Shown piece by piece: positions 7,084-16,158 of a DNA stretch of 24,974 bases. Source of the DNA: UBA6016 sp041915365 (GTDB lineage: Bacteria > Campylobacterota > Campylobacteria > Campylobacterales > UBA6016). The position numbers and the translations under genes were made by a program. Every line of letters starts with the position of its first letter. Positions within the stretch are counted from its first letter, which is position 1. The DNA lies in assembly GCA_041915365.1 (NCBI GenBank), contig JAYSBP010000020.1:1-24974 (forward strand), written 5' to 3'. A model generated the notes under the pieces. The model was not told the origin of the DNA. It ran no database searches and saw only the letters and a program-made list of their open reading frames with translations.

Positions 7084-7992
7084 TTGATAGCTATCGATAT
7101 GGGCTCTAATACAATTAGGGCGGCAAAGTTTGACTGTAACACAAAAAAGAAGACCGGAACTTTTGAAAAAATCGTCAAAGCGGCAGACGGCACGCACTCA
7201 AGCGGCATTATAAATGATGCGGCAAAAGAGAGGATAGAAACTGCCCTCAAAGAGATGAGACAAAAGCTAGGCGACGATAACGAAACTATTGCGGTAGCCA
7301 CTGCCGTCTATAGAAAAGCCAAAAATGCACCGGAGTTTTTGAAAGAACTTGAAGGTAAATTTAACCTCAAGACACACATAATCAATGGCGAAACGGAAGC
7401 GCTTTTGACCTCTATGGCGGTCGACAACGGTATGAAAATAGCCGAGCACGACTCTGATAGTTTTTTGCTCGTAGATATCGGCGGAGGCTCTACGGAAATC
7501 GTTTTCAAAAAAGGGGATAAGCTCACCATGGAGAGCTTTGATGTCGGCATAGTAAGCATGGCACAAAAATACAAAGATATGGACTCCTTGCAAAAAGGGA
7601 TAAAAAAAGAGTGTGGCGAGCTAAAAGAGTTTATTAAAGACACCATGTACGCTTTTTTGAAACCGCAAGTGTTTTGCGCAACCGCAGGGACTCCGACAAC
7701 AATAGCCGGCATCAAGGCCGGAATGGACTACGAAAGCTATGACGGCTCAAAAATCAACGGCGCAGTGATAGGCGTTGACGACGTGGATAAGATATTTACA
7801 AAACTACTCAAAATCAGCGAAGGCGAGAGAACTAGGCTGGTGGGCTTCGGCCGAGAAGATTTGATAATAGCTGGAATTTTAATATTTAAAGAAATATTTG
7901 AGGCGTCAGGATTTAGAGAGTGCATCGTATTTGACGATGGACTAAGAGAGGGTGTAGCCATATCCTCTTGTAAGAAAATAAATATTTTTTAA
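7084..7992 (+). CDS. Short Ppx/GppA-family phosphatase
   Basis: A 302-residue ASKHA-fold protein of the exopolyphosphatase / guanosine pentaphosphatase family. The phosphate-1 motif IAIDMGSNTIRAAKFD begins at residue 2, the phosphate-2 motif LLVDIGGGSTEIVF lies near 128-141, and CATAGTPTTIAGI near 199-211 is also typical. It lacks the C-terminal HD-like extension of the roughly 500-residue E. coli enzymes and corresponds to the catalytic domain only. Substrate choice (polyphosphate or pppGpp) cannot be read from sequence. The start is TTG at 7084, supported by AAGG 7 nt upstream and by the conserved N-terminus. The stop is embedded in the ilvB ribosome site, so it is cotranscribed with ilvB-ilvH-lpxD. 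Confidence 0.88.
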   Translation: MIAIDMGSNTIRAAKFDCNTKKKTGTFEKIVKAADGTHSSGIINDAAKERIETALKEMRQKLGDDNETIAVATAVYRKAKNAPEFLKELEGKFNLKTHIINGETEALLTSMAVDNGMKIAEHDSDSFLLVDIGGGSTEIVFKKGDKLTMESFDVGIVSMAQKYKDMDSLQKGIKKECGELKEFIKDTMYAFLKPQVFCATAGTPTTIAGIKAGMDYESYDGSKINGAVIGVDDVDKIFTKLLKISEGERTRLVGFGREDLIIAGILIFKEIFEASGFRECIVFDDGLREGVAISSCKKINIF

Positions 7993-8001
7993 GGATAACA
8001 G

Positions 8002-9708
8002 ATGAGCTTAAAACTAAACGGCTCGCAAATGGTTGTAGAGGCTATGAAAGCCGAGGGTGTTGACGTTATTTTCGGATACCCCGGTGGAGCGGTACTAAAT
8101 ATCTATGATGAAATTTGCAAACAAACATATTTTGAACACATATTGACAAGGCATGAACAAGCGGCAGTACATGCAGCGGACGGCTATGCGAGAGCCACTG
8201 GAAAAGTCGGCGTAGCGTTCGTTACGAGCGGCCCAGGCTTTACAAATGCCATCACAGGTATAGCCACGGCATATACGGACTCGATTCCTATGGTTATTAT
8301 CAGTGGACAAGTGCCTATTTCGCTTATCGGAACAGATGCGTTTCAAGAGATTGACGCAGTAGGCATCTCAAGGCCGTGCACAAAACACAACTACCTTGTT
8401 AAAAACATAGAAGAACTACCGCATATACTTCAAGAGGCATTTTACATAGCTAGAAGTGGCAGACCGGGTCCCGTACATATAGACATACCAAAAGATATTA
8501 CGGCAACAGTTGGTGAGTGGTATAGAAAAGAGAATTTCTCTATGCAAACATACAAGCCTGTAAGCAAAGGCAATCCAAAACAACTGAGCAAAGCGATAGA
8601 GGCTATGAAAGCGGCCGAGAGACCTATCGTGTACATAGGCGGTGGGGTCATACTGTCCGAAGCAGTAAAGGAACTTAGAGAATTTATGGCACTAACTGGT
8701 ATGCCTTGCGTTGAGACTCTTATGGCTCTTGGCTCTATACCGTCAAGCGACAAACAACGAATCGGCATGCTCGGTATGCACGGCACATACGCCGCAAATA
8801 TGGGGATGAGCGAGGCTGACCTTATTATCTCTTTTGGAGCTAGATTTGACGATAGGGTTACCGGAAAACTAAGCGAATTTGCAAAAAATGCAGAGGTTAT
8901 CCATGTCGACGTCGACCCTAGCTCAATATCAAAGCTTGTAAACGCAGATTATCCGATAGTGGGTGATTTGAAAATAGTTTTGAATGAGCTTATCACAACA
9001 CTAAAAACTGACGGTTTCGACAAAGATAGGCTAACGCCATGGATGGAGCTCATAAATAGATTTGACGAATTGCACCCGTTATCAAAAACATATAGCGAAG
9101 ACGGAAAAGCGCTCAAACCGCAAACTGTTATCAAAAAAATGGGCGAAATTCTCCCAAAAGACGTAATAGTAACGACAGATGTCGGTCAACACCAAATGTG
9201 GGCGGCGCAGTTTTTCCCATTCAATGAGCCTAGACAATGGGTAACAAGCGGTGGACTTGGAACAATGGGTTTTGGTTTTCCTGCGGCAATGGGGGCAAAA
9301 GTTGCATGCCCGCAAAAAACGGTTGTCAACATAACTGGTGACGGCTCTATACAGATGAATATTCAAGAGATGATGACGGCAACAGAACACGGCATCAATG
9401 TAATCAACGTCGTACTAAATAACAACTACCTAGGAATGGTTCGCCAGTGGCAAACGTTCTTTTACGACAAAAGATACTCTGCGGTTGATTTGTCTATGCA
9501 GCCTGATTTTGTCAAGCTTGCCGATGCGTATGGCGCAAAAGGCTATAGAGTCGATACATACGAGGCATTTGAGATAGCACTAAAAGAGGCGGTAACGCTC
9601 AAAGTTCCCGTTATTATCGACGTAGTAATCGATAGACTTGAAAACGTTTTGCCGATGGTTCCGACCGGGGGAACTCTATACAATATGCTCCTAGAGTTTA
9701 AGGACTGA
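8002..9708 (+). CDS. ilvB: Acetolactate synthase, large (catalytic) subunit
   Basis: A 568-residue thiamine-diphosphate enzyme for the first common step of branched-chain amino acid synthesis. It makes 2-acetolactate from two pyruvates, or 2-aceto-2-hydroxybutyrate with 2-oxobutyrate. The N-terminal PYR domain has FGYPGGAVLNIYDEI and catalytic E52 in RHEQAAVHAADGYARATG. The C-terminal PP domain carries GDGSIQMN followed by NNNYLGMVRQWQ (about 446-478), the GDG-to-NN motif that binds Mg-ThDP. A central FAD-type domain lies between. The length is standard. AAGGA precedes ATG 8002. ilvH follows after 2 nt, giving a coupled catalytic/regulatory pair. The gene could equally be called ilvI. Confidence 0.96.
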   Translation: MSLKLNGSQMVVEAMKAEGVDVIFGYPGGAVLNIYDEICKQTYFEHILTRHEQAAVHAADGYARATGKVGVAFVTSGPGFTNAITGIATAYTDSIPMVIISGQVPISLIGTDAFQEIDAVGISRPCTKHNYLVKNIEELPHILQEAFYIARSGRPGPVHIDIPKDITATVGEWYRKENFSMQTYKPVSKGNPKQLSKAIEAMKAAERPIVYIGGGVILSEAVKELREFMALTGMPCVETLMALGSIPSSDKQRIGMLGMHGTYAANMGMSEADLIISFGARFDDRVTGKLSEFAKNAEVIHVDVDPSSISKLVNADYPIVGDLKIVLNELITTLKTDGFDKDRLTPWMELINRFDELHPLSKTYSEDGKALKPQTVIKKMGEILPKDVIVTTDVGQHQMWAAQFFPFNEPRQWVTSGGLGTMGFGFPAAMGAKVACPQKTVVNITGDGSIQMNIQEMMTATEHGINVINVVLNNNYLGMVRQWQTFFYDKRYSAVDLSMQPDFVKLADAYGAKGYRVDTYEAFEIALKEAVTLKVPVIIDVVIDRLENVLPMVPTGGTLYNMLLEFKD

Positions 9709-9710
9709 AA

Positions 9711-10178
9711 ATGACAGAGAGACGAATAATATCAGTTGAAGTAGTAAACGAACACGGCGTACTAGCCAGAATAGCCGGACTTTTTGCGGGACGTGGATAC
9801 AACATAGAGACTCTAACGGTAGCCCCGATGCCTGGCGGCAATCTATCAAGAGTTACGATAGAGACGAGCGGGAACAAAAAAGTGCTAGAGCAGATAGTAA
9901 AGCAATTGCACAAGCTAATCTCTACATACAAGGTTATTGAACATCAAGAGATGGTCGAAAAAGAGATGGTACTTGTAAAAATACCCTCATCCGGCTCACT
10001 TGCCGACATAGAGGCGCTCTCTGCGGCATACAACGGCAAAATAGTCGATGCTACAGATGATAGCGTCATCATAATGGCCTCAGATGAACCAAAAAGAATT
10101 GAGGGCTTTTTGAAGGCTGTAAAAAAATTCTCGCCAAAAGAGATAGTTAGAGGCGGCATAGTCGCAATAGAAAAATAA
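9711..10178 (+). CDS. ilvH: Acetolactate synthase, small (regulatory) subunit
   Basis: A 155-residue regulatory subunit that binds IlvB and usually confers valine feedback inhibition. The N-terminal ACT domain (about 4-75) starts RRIISVEVVNEHGVLARIAG and contains GRGYNIETLTVAPMP; the C-terminal domain (about 80-155) has LVKIPSSG and the closing FSPKEIVRGGIVAI. The length fits the family's usual 155-165. ATG 9711 lies 2 nt after the ilvB stop, with AGGA just upstream. Confidence 0.96.
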   Translation: MTERRIISVEVVNEHGVLARIAGLFAGRGYNIETLTVAPMPGGNLSRVTIETSGNKKVLEQIVKQLHKLISTYKVIEHQEMVEKEMVLVKIPSSGSLADIEALSAAYNGKIVDATDDSVIIMASDEPKRIEGFLKAVKKFSPKEIVRGGIVAIEK

Positions 10179-10188
10179 AGGGTAACAA

Positions 10189-11124
10189 ATGAAGCTAAGC
10201 GAAGTTGCTGCGGCAATCGGATTAGAGTGCGATAGAGATATTGAAATTACATCGATTAACACGCTAAAAGATGCTTCAGATGGACAACTCAGCTTTCTTG
10301 ATAACCCAAAATATATAAACGACCTCAAATCTACAAAAGCCGCAGCCGTCATATTAACGGCAGAAAATGCGGCATATCTACCCAATGACGTAATTGGGCT
10401 TATCACCCCAGAGCCGTATTTGAAATTAGCGTTTGCTACAAAACTGTTTGCCAAACCGTCTTTTGAAGTAGGAGGGCCCGCATTCATAGACGAAAGCGCC
10501 AAAATAATGCCAAATGCATACATAGGCAAAGGCGCAACAGTAGGTAAAAATACCGTTGTGATGTCTGGTGCTTATGTCGGAGACTATGCCAAAATAGGCG
10601 AAAATACGATTTTATATCCAAGCTCCACAGTCTATCGTGATTGCAAGGTCGGTAATAACTGCATTATCCACGCTGGAGCCGTGATAGGTTCTGACGGATT
10701 TGGTTTTGCCCACACAAAACTAGGCGAACATGTCAAAATATATCAAAACGGTATAGCAATAGTAGAAGACGACGTAGAGATAGGGGCAAATACGACTATA
10801 GATAGGGCTGTATTTGGAATTACCAGAATAAAACGAGGGGTAAAGATAGACAACCTCGTACAAATAGGGCACAACTGCGAAATAGGCGAATACTCAATTC
10901 TCGTAAGCCAATCGGGCGTTGCTGGCTCGACAACTCTCGGTCGTAATGTTGTAATGGGTGGACAAAGCGCAACTGCCGGACATCTAAACGTCGGGGCATT
11001 CGCAACGATAGCTGCAAGAGGCGGCATAACAAAATCAATTGAGGGCGGCAAAACATACAGCGGCTTCCCACTCATGGAGCACAAAGAGTGGTTAAAACTG
11101 CAAGCAAAAATATCACGCCTGTAA
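10189..11124 (+). CDS. lpxD: UDP-3-O-acylglucosamine N-acyltransferase
   Basis: A 311-residue left-handed beta-helix enzyme that adds the N-linked hydroxyacyl chain from acyl-ACP in lipid A synthesis. The N-terminal uridine-binding domain (about 1-95) is followed by hexapeptide repeats (about 98-275), for example YIGKGATVGKNTVV. The conserved HAGAVIGSDGFGFAH (161-175) and the putative catalytic H228 in VQIGHNCEIG are present, and the C-terminal helix SGFPLMEHKEWLK is typical. Ten nucleotides separate it from ilvH, with AAAGGG as ribosome site. ilvB-ilvH-lpxD is a known Campylobacterota arrangement. The 3' end is 2 bp from the convergent comM stop. Confidence 0.95.
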   Translation: MKLSEVAAAIGLECDRDIEITSINTLKDASDGQLSFLDNPKYINDLKSTKAAAVILTAENAAYLPNDVIGLITPEPYLKLAFATKLFAKPSFEVGGPAFIDESAKIMPNAYIGKGATVGKNTVVMSGAYVGDYAKIGENTILYPSSTVYRDCKVGNNCIIHAGAVIGSDGFGFAHTKLGEHVKIYQNGIAIVEDDVEIGANTTIDRAVFGITRIKRGVKIDNLVQIGHNCEIGEYSILVSQSGVAGSTTLGRNVVMGGQSATAGHLNVGAFATIAARGGITKSIEGGKTYSGFPLMEHKEWLKLQAKISRL

Positions 11125-11126
11125 AA

Positions 11127-12638
11127 TTAGCCTCTATTTCTAAAAGATAGAGCCTCCAAAACATGAGCTTTCTCTACCACAATAGAGCCGCCAATATCGG
11201 CGATCGTTCTTGCGACCTTTAGGCTTTTGACTCTACCTCTCTCTGATAATCCAAATCTCAAGACACCTTGCGATAGCACATTAAGGGCTTCAGGCGTTAT
11301 TTGTATATCCTTTATCTCTTTTTCGTTCAGTCTTGCATTAAACGTCCTTTGACCTCTACGTTTTTGCATCTCAAATGCCCTCAATACTCCGTCAAATATC
11401 ATTTTTGAACTGATATCGCTCCTCGCATCTTTGTCATACTCTTCCATCTGAACAAACAAATCAATCCTGTCAAGAAACGGCTCCGATAGCCTACTTTTGT
11501 ACTTTGTTATTTCGCTATCTTTACATCTACACTCTTTCGTTTTTGAGAGCAAATTGCCGCACGGACAAGGATTCATCGATGCAGCCAATAAAAAGTCGGC
11601 TTCATATTCTACTTTTGAATTTACCCTAGAAATTAGTATCTTGTAATTTTCTAAAGGCTCTCTGAGCCCTTCCAAAAGCGTCTTATCAAAATGAGGCAAT
11701 TCATCAAGCCAAAGAGTACCACCGGCCGATAGCGCTATCTCCCCCATTTGTCCATCCCTAGAGCCGCCGCCCAAAAGGGCCGATTTTGTAGCATTATGGT
11801 GCGGTGAGCGAAAAGGGCGAATGGGTCGAAATGAAGCCTCCTTACCGTCCAAAAAATCAAGCATCGCAAACTTGAGTATCTCCTCTGTAGAGCTTGGCGG
11901 CAGAACATATCGAAGACGTTTCATAATCATACTCTTGCCGCATCCAGGTGAGCCTTCCAATATGATATTGTGCATTCCTGCAGCCGCTATCATCGCCGCT
12001 CTTTTAGCAAGACTCTGCCCTCTTACCTCCAAAAAATCAAGCTCATAATTATTTTCATAAAAATATTTTACCTGCTCAATCTCCACAAAATCTGTATTAA
12101 TATGGCCATCATATTCAAAACGGCTCGGATTTTCAGAGCTTATCATCTCAAAAGCCTCTTCAAGATTTGAGGCCGCATAAACTTCAACGGATGATATTTT
12201 TGACACGAATGGTGCACTCTCTGGCGGAACTACAAATTTTTTTGCGATACCGTCTTTTGCTAGACTCAGTGCTATCGGAAATATCTGATTTGAATGTTTT
12301 AATGTCCCATCAAGACCTAACTCGCCTAGATATACGGCGTCTTTTAGGTTTATTGGTTTTTTTAGGCACTCCGACATTATAGATAGTGCGATAGGGAGGT
12401 CGAATATCGAACCGGATTTTTTAAGGTCGGCTGGACTCAAGTTCACGATTAGTTTGTACGGGGGAAGAGGTATGGAGGCTTTTGAAAGTGCGGCTTTTAC
12501 CCGCTCTTTTGACTCTTGAATGGAGGAATCGCCAAGGCCTACTATAGTAAAAGATGGGAGCCCTTTTATAAGTGAACACTCGACTTGAACGCCGAAAGCT
12601 TTTGCCCCTTCAAGTGTTGCGGAGCGGACTTCCGTCAT
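11127..12638 (-). CDS. comM: YifB/ComM-family AAA+ ATPase
   Basis: A 503-residue Mg-chelatase-like AAA+ protein. In naturally competent bacteria ComM is a hexameric helicase that promotes branch migration during chromosomal transformation. Here the role is inferred from family. The N-terminal ChlI-like domain (about 1-165) contains FTIVGLGDSSIQESKERV and VNLSPADLKKSG. Walker A is GSPGCGKS (229-236), and Walker B is in GGTLWLDELPHF. The cysteine cluster CPCGN...CRC is characteristic of YifB, and a C-terminal helical domain closes the protein. Its ATG overlaps the def stop (ATGA). It is the last gene of the tig-clpP-GGDEF-def-comM run. Confidence 0.92.
   Translation of the reverse strand: MTEVRSATLEGAKAFGVQVECSLIKGLPSFTIVGLGDSSIQESKERVKAALSKASIPLPPYKLIVNLSPADLKKSGSIFDLPIALSIMSECLKKPINLKDAVYLGELGLDGTLKHSNQIFPIALSLAKDGIAKKFVVPPESAPFVSKISSVEVYAASNLEEAFEMISSENPSRFEYDGHINTDFVEIEQVKYFYENNYELDFLEVRGQSLAKRAAMIAAAGMHNIILEGSPGCGKSMIMKRLRYVLPPSSTEEILKFAMLDFLDGKEASFRPIRPFRSPHHNATKSALLGGGSRDGQMGEIALSAGGTLWLDELPHFDKTLLEGLREPLENYKILISRVNSKVEYEADFLLAASMNPCPCGNLLSKTKECRCKDSEITKYKSRLSEPFLDRIDLFVQMEEYDKDARSDISSKMIFDGVLRAFEMQKRRGQRTFNARLNEKEIKDIQITPEALNVLSQGVLRFGLSERGRVKSLKVARTIADIGGSIVVEKAHVLEALSFRNRG
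11129..11152 (-). terminator. Possible intrinsic terminator within the comM 3' end
   Basis: On the minus strand CTCTAT (rc of 11147-11152) and ATAGAG (rc of 11132-11137) can pair around a 9-nt loop, with two further pairs after a G-G mismatch, followed by TAATTTT across the comM stop codon. The stem is short and AT-rich. It would be the only terminator-like element available, because just 2 bp separate comM from lpxD. Confidence 0.27.
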
Positions 12639-13153
12639 TTTTTTCCTGTTGCGGCTAGGCTTGCCTTATACTCTTTTTCAAATTTTTTTCTTTTTAAAAT
12701 GGAGAGTCTTTCAAAAAATAGTTTTCCGTTTAGATGGTCCATTTCATGCTGAAAAGCTATGGCAAGCAGTCCATCTGCTTCTATTTCATTTTGATTGCCA
12801 TGTCTATCGTGATACAAAACGCTAACCTTTTCGAATCTAGTCACATCTTCATAAAACTCCGGCACAGACAAACACCCCTCTTTGTGTTTTGTCTCACCCT
12901 CTTTTTTTGTTATCTTTGGATTTATAGCTTCTATAAGGTCTGATATTTTATTTCCGTCTTCGTCATAAAGCTCTATTATAAGAGCATTGAGAGGCACTCC
13001 CACTTGTATAGCCGCAAGTCCTATCCCGCCACTCTCAACCATGGTGTCATACATATCGTCAAGAAGTGTATGCAGCGTCTCGTCAAACGTCTCAACGTCT
13101 TTTGAATGTTGCTTCAGCCTCTTGTCAGGATATATGACCACTTTTCTAGTCAT
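12635..13153 (-). CDS. def: Peptide deformylase
   Basis: A 172-residue metalloenzyme that removes the N-formyl group from nascent proteins. All three family motifs are intact: GIGLAAIQ (43-50), EGCLS (92-96) with metal ligand C94, and HEMDH (136-140) with ligands H136 and H140 and catalytic E137. It starts 3 nt after the GGDEF gene's stop and ends in a 4-bp ATGA overlap with comM. The grouping with trigger factor and ClpP brings together functions that meet the nascent chain at or near the ribosome. Confidence 0.97.
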   Translation of the reverse strand: MTRKVVIYPDKRLKQHSKDVETFDETLHTLLDDMYDTMVESGGIGLAAIQVGVPLNALIIELYDEDGNKISDLIEAINPKITKKEGETKHKEGCLSVPEFYEDVTRFEKVSVLYHDRHGNQNEIEADGLLAIAFQHEMDHLNGKLFFERLSILKRKKFEKEYKASLAATGKK

Positions 13154-13156
13154 TGC

Positions 13157-14212
13157 TTATTCGCCTACGCAATAAGGGCCTTCACCCTTTTCGTCACATG
13201 TTCTTAGGGCCGTTAGGGCAGACTCTATAGTTTCATCGACTGTGTTCTCTTTATCAAGAGCCACTATGCCGGAGCAGATTTTGAGCTCAATCTCTTTGTC
13301 GCCCAAAAAGAAGTTCGTAGAACTCATCATATCATATAGCCTCTCCGATGTCCTCGTAGCATTCTTAATGTCCGTATGTTTTAAAAGCAGGGCAAATATC
13401 CCCTGCCCAAAATACGCAACAACGTCACTTCTACGAGACGTTTTCATAAAGAGCTTAGCCATCGTCTTGTTGACTAGCGTTATCCCTTTTTCACTACCTA
13501 TATCATCAATAACTTTCGAGGATAGACTGGCAAGAAGCAATGTGCTGTTGTGCCCATATTTGCCGATCATTTTTTGTTCTTGGTCAATCTGGGCGCTCAA
13601 ATATCTCTTATTGTAGATACCGTATCTAGCATCAAATATACTCTCAGTCTCAACCTCTTTTACTATATTTGCGCTTTTTTGATATAGGTCTTTAAAAACG
13701 CCGGCCTGTTTTGACAAGAAGTTTGCAAGCATTTCGGCATCGCTAGATAGCGTCAGCGCAAAATTTTGCACAGCTGCCGGATTATTGATACCTTTTGCCT
13801 CTTGAGAGCGTTTTTTTGTTGTCTCTATTACCGATAAAATTTGCTTGTAAAGAACAGAGACGTTTTGCAGTATGTCCTTAACGGACGTGAAGCCGTCTTT
13901 GAGTTTTGTCTCAAGAAGAGCTCTTTTTTCGTCGCTACCACTATCTTGAGAGTTTAGCTGCTCAGCCACCTCTTTTCTAAAATCAAAAGGCTTGTCCTGT
14001 AGTAGCGTCTCAAAATAAAGTTCAAAATAACTAGGAATAGGCGGCAATCCCTCTTCGCTTATCTTTGCCAGCACCTCGGCCGCAAAATCGTCTAGCGCAG
14101 ATCCGCCAACCCTTCTAGGCGAAGATGCGACTGTTTTTTGTGTATCTGAGCCGAAAGATGGAGCTTTTGCGCCGCCAAGACTCGGCTTCACTCCGCTTTT
14201 TTGTATAAGCAA
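13157..14212 (-). CDS. Degenerate GGDEF-domain protein
   Basis: A 351-residue soluble protein. Residues 1-40 look disordered, 41-190 are largely helical, and a GGDEF-type domain covers about 190-345. The domain opening DARYGIYNKRYL (195-206) matches the DxLTGLxNRRxL consensus. The signature GGDEF is replaced by GQGIF (269-273), and the first metal-binding aspartate is also missing (LLLASLSS). The RxxD inhibitory-site motif R260-R-S-D263 is kept exactly five residues before that signature. It is therefore unlikely to make cyclic di-GMP and could be a receptor or a structural domain. The start is TTG at 14212 with AAAGG about 9 nt upstream; no in-frame ATG is close. The gene lies between clpP and def. 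Its function is unknown. Confidence 0.85.
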   Translation of the reverse strand: MLIQKSGVKPSLGGAKAPSFGSDTQKTVASSPRRVGGSALDDFAAEVLAKISEEGLPPIPSYFELYFETLLQDKPFDFRKEVAEQLNSQDSGSDEKRALLETKLKDGFTSVKDILQNVSVLYKQILSVIETTKKRSQEAKGINNPAAVQNFALTLSSDAEMLANFLSKQAGVFKDLYQKSANIVKEVETESIFDARYGIYNKRYLSAQIDQEQKMIGKYGHNSTLLLASLSSKVIDDIGSEKGITLVNKTMAKLFMKTSRRSDVVAYFGQGIFALLLKHTDIKNATRTSERLYDMMSSTNFFLGDKEIELKICSGIVALDKENTVDETIESALTALRTCDEKGEGPYCVGE

Positions 14213-14224
14213 CTTCTCTTACCT

Positions 14225-14812
14225 TTATTTAAAGCTTTTTTCTAGCACTTTATCTATGAGCCCGTACTCTTTTGCCTCTGCGGCGCCCATAAAAAAGTCT
14301 CTCTCCGTATCTGCTACTATTTTATCAAGTTTTTGACCGGTTTGTGCAGCCAAAATAGAATTTAACTCATCTTTCATTCTAAGAATCTCTTTTGCCTGTA
14401 TCGCTATATCAGTCGCTTGACCTTGTGCGCCGCCTAGAGGCTGATGTATCATAATTCTGGAGTGCGGAAGTGCATATCTTTTGCCTTGAGTTCCGCTTGA
14501 AAGCAAAAATGCACCCATGGATGCGGCTTGCCCTATACAAATAGTACAAACATCGGGCTTGATATATTGCATAGTGTCGAATATACTAAATCCGCTTGTC
14601 ACTACGCCACCAGGAGAGTTGATATAAAGGAATATGTCTTTATCAGGCGCCTCCGCTTCCAAAAACAAAAGCTGAGCGACTACCGTAGAAGCTACAGCAT
14701 CGTTTATCTCGCCTGAAAGGAAAATAATTCTGTCTTTTAGAAGTCTGGAATATATATCGTAGCTTCGCTCACCCCTTCCGGTTCGCTCTACGACAAACGG
14801 TACGTAACTCAT
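14225..14812 (-). CDS. clpP: ATP-dependent Clp protease, proteolytic subunit
   Basis: A 195-residue serine peptidase that forms a double heptameric barrel with ClpX or ClpA. The catalytic triad is complete: S98 in GQAASMGAFLL, H123 in MIHQPLGGAQGQATD and D172 in TERDFFM. The N-terminal YVPFVVERTGRGERSYDIYS and SPGGVVTSG are typical, and the length is standard. ATG 14812 follows the tig stop by 2 nt; AAGGCGGA inside the tig 3' end is the likely ribosome site. The tig-clpP order is conserved in many bacteria. Confidence 0.97.
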   Translation of the reverse strand: MSYVPFVVERTGRGERSYDIYSRLLKDRIIFLSGEINDAVASTVVAQLLFLEAEAPDKDIFLYINSPGGVVTSGFSIFDTMQYIKPDVCTICIGQAASMGAFLLSSGTQGKRYALPHSRIMIHQPLGGAQGQATDIAIQAKEILRMKDELNSILAAQTGQKLDKIVADTERDFFMGAAEAKEYGLIDKVLEKSFK

Positions 14813-14814
14813 TT

Positions 14815-16116
14815 TTATTTATCCGCCTTTTTTTTGTTTAGTAGGTGGGTAAGAAGCTTGTCTTCTATCATCGCCATTTTGATTGCTGGCAACAGACCTT
14901 GTTTTTGATAGTACTCAAGCATAGCTTTAGGCTCAGCACCCATTCCCATCGCTTCATAGAATATAGCCTGAACAAGCTCGTTGTCGTTTACCGAAACACC
15001 CTCTTGTCTTGCAAGTTCATCGATAAGGAATGTAGCTTTAACGCTTTTCTCAGCCTCTTCTCTCATCTCTTCTCTCATGGCTTTTACTTTATCAGCGGCG
15101 TCTTTCAGGGCTGTCACCTCTTCTTCGCTCATAGCTCCTACCTTACCCCTAAACATCAAGTCCATTTCTTGTTCCACTATCATATCAGGAAGGTCAAAGC
15201 TGTATTCGCCGACAAGAGACTCTATAAGTTTTGGCTTTAGCTCTTCGGTAAATAGCTTAGTTGTCTTTTCGCTTTTTAGCTGCTCTTCTATAACATTTTT
15301 AAGTTTTTCAAGAGTCGCTTCAGCGTCTTCTGGCATCATTTTTTTCGCAAGTTCGTCATCTACCGTTACGTCCGCTTTTACTTGAATACCTTTTAGGTTT
15401 ACTTTGAATACCGCAGTTTTACCGGCAAGGTCTTTGTTGCCATACTCTTCTGGGAATACCACTTCAAATTCTTTTTCTTCGCCGATTTTCATTTTTTCAA
15501 GATTTTTTTCAAAATCAGGCAGGAATCTTCCGCCGCCAAGTTCGACCACCATATCGTCCGCTTTACCGCCGGCAAACTCAACGCCATCTACTGTACCTAC
15601 GAAATCTATAGTAAGGAAGTCACCTTTTTTGGTCATTCTCTTGCCTTCGTAAGTCTCAAGCGGAGCCATAGCTTTCGCCATTGTCTCTATTCTCTCTAGT
15701 AGCTCTTTTTCTGCTATCTCGACATCTTTAAATTCAGGAATTAGTTTTTCAATGTTATTAAACGCTATTTCAGGTCTCATGGAAAAGCTAATTTCAGCCT
15801 CTATTCCACCGTCTTTTTCTTCAAATTTTGTGACAAGCGGTTGACCTACAAGGTCTTTTTGCTCTACGCCCAACTCTTTTAGCCCGTTATTTAGAGCTTC
15901 AGTTATTACGTCTTGTCTTGCGTCTTCTTGGATTTTCTCGCCGTATCTTTTTTCTACTACTGCCGCAGGAGTTTTACCTTTTCTAAAACCGTCTACTTTA
16001 ACGTTTTTAGCGATACTTGCCGCTATTTTTTTTGCTTTTGAATCTAGTATATCTTTTGATACTGTTAGTTCTATTTTGCCGTTTGCGCTGTTTTTTTTGC
16101 TTGCCGATAACTTCAT
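14815..16116 (-). CDS. tig: Trigger factor
   Basis: A 433-residue ribosome-associated chaperone and peptidyl-prolyl isomerase. The N-terminal ribosome-binding domain has the signature GFRKGKTP (43-50). An FKBP-type domain (about 150-240) contains GDFLTIDFVGTVDGVEF, LGGGRFLPDFEKNL and FPEEYGNKDLAGK. The C-terminal helical chaperone arms occupy about 245-430. The length is normal. AAGGAAACGT precedes ATG 16116. It is the first gene of the minus-strand operon running to comM and is divergent from folE. Confidence 0.97.
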   Translation of the reverse strand: MKLSASKKNSANGKIELTVSKDILDSKAKKIAASIAKNVKVDGFRKGKTPAAVVEKRYGEKIQEDARQDVITEALNNGLKELGVEQKDLVGQPLVTKFEEKDGGIEAEISFSMRPEIAFNNIEKLIPEFKDVEIAEKELLERIETMAKAMAPLETYEGKRMTKKGDFLTIDFVGTVDGVEFAGGKADDMVVELGGGRFLPDFEKNLEKMKIGEEKEFEVVFPEEYGNKDLAGKTAVFKVNLKGIQVKADVTVDDELAKKMMPEDAEATLEKLKNVIEEQLKSEKTTKLFTEELKPKLIESLVGEYSFDLPDMIVEQEMDLMFRGKVGAMSEEEVTALKDAADKVKAMREEMREEAEKSVKATFLIDELARQEGVSVNDNELVQAIFYEAMGMGAEPKAMLEYYQKQGLLPAIKMAMIEDKLLTHLLNKKKADK

Positions 16117-16158
16117 ACGTTTCCTTAAAACCTAAAATTTTTTGTTTAAAATGGGTTG

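Noticed and set aside
10743..11084. 113-codon frame antisense to lpxD
   Set aside because: Mirror of the hexapeptide-repeat coding sequence; no independent evidence.
14845..15385. Plus-strand frames of 131 and 134 codons opposite tig
   Set aside because: Low-complexity antisense shadows; trigger factor is clearly encoded on the minus strand.
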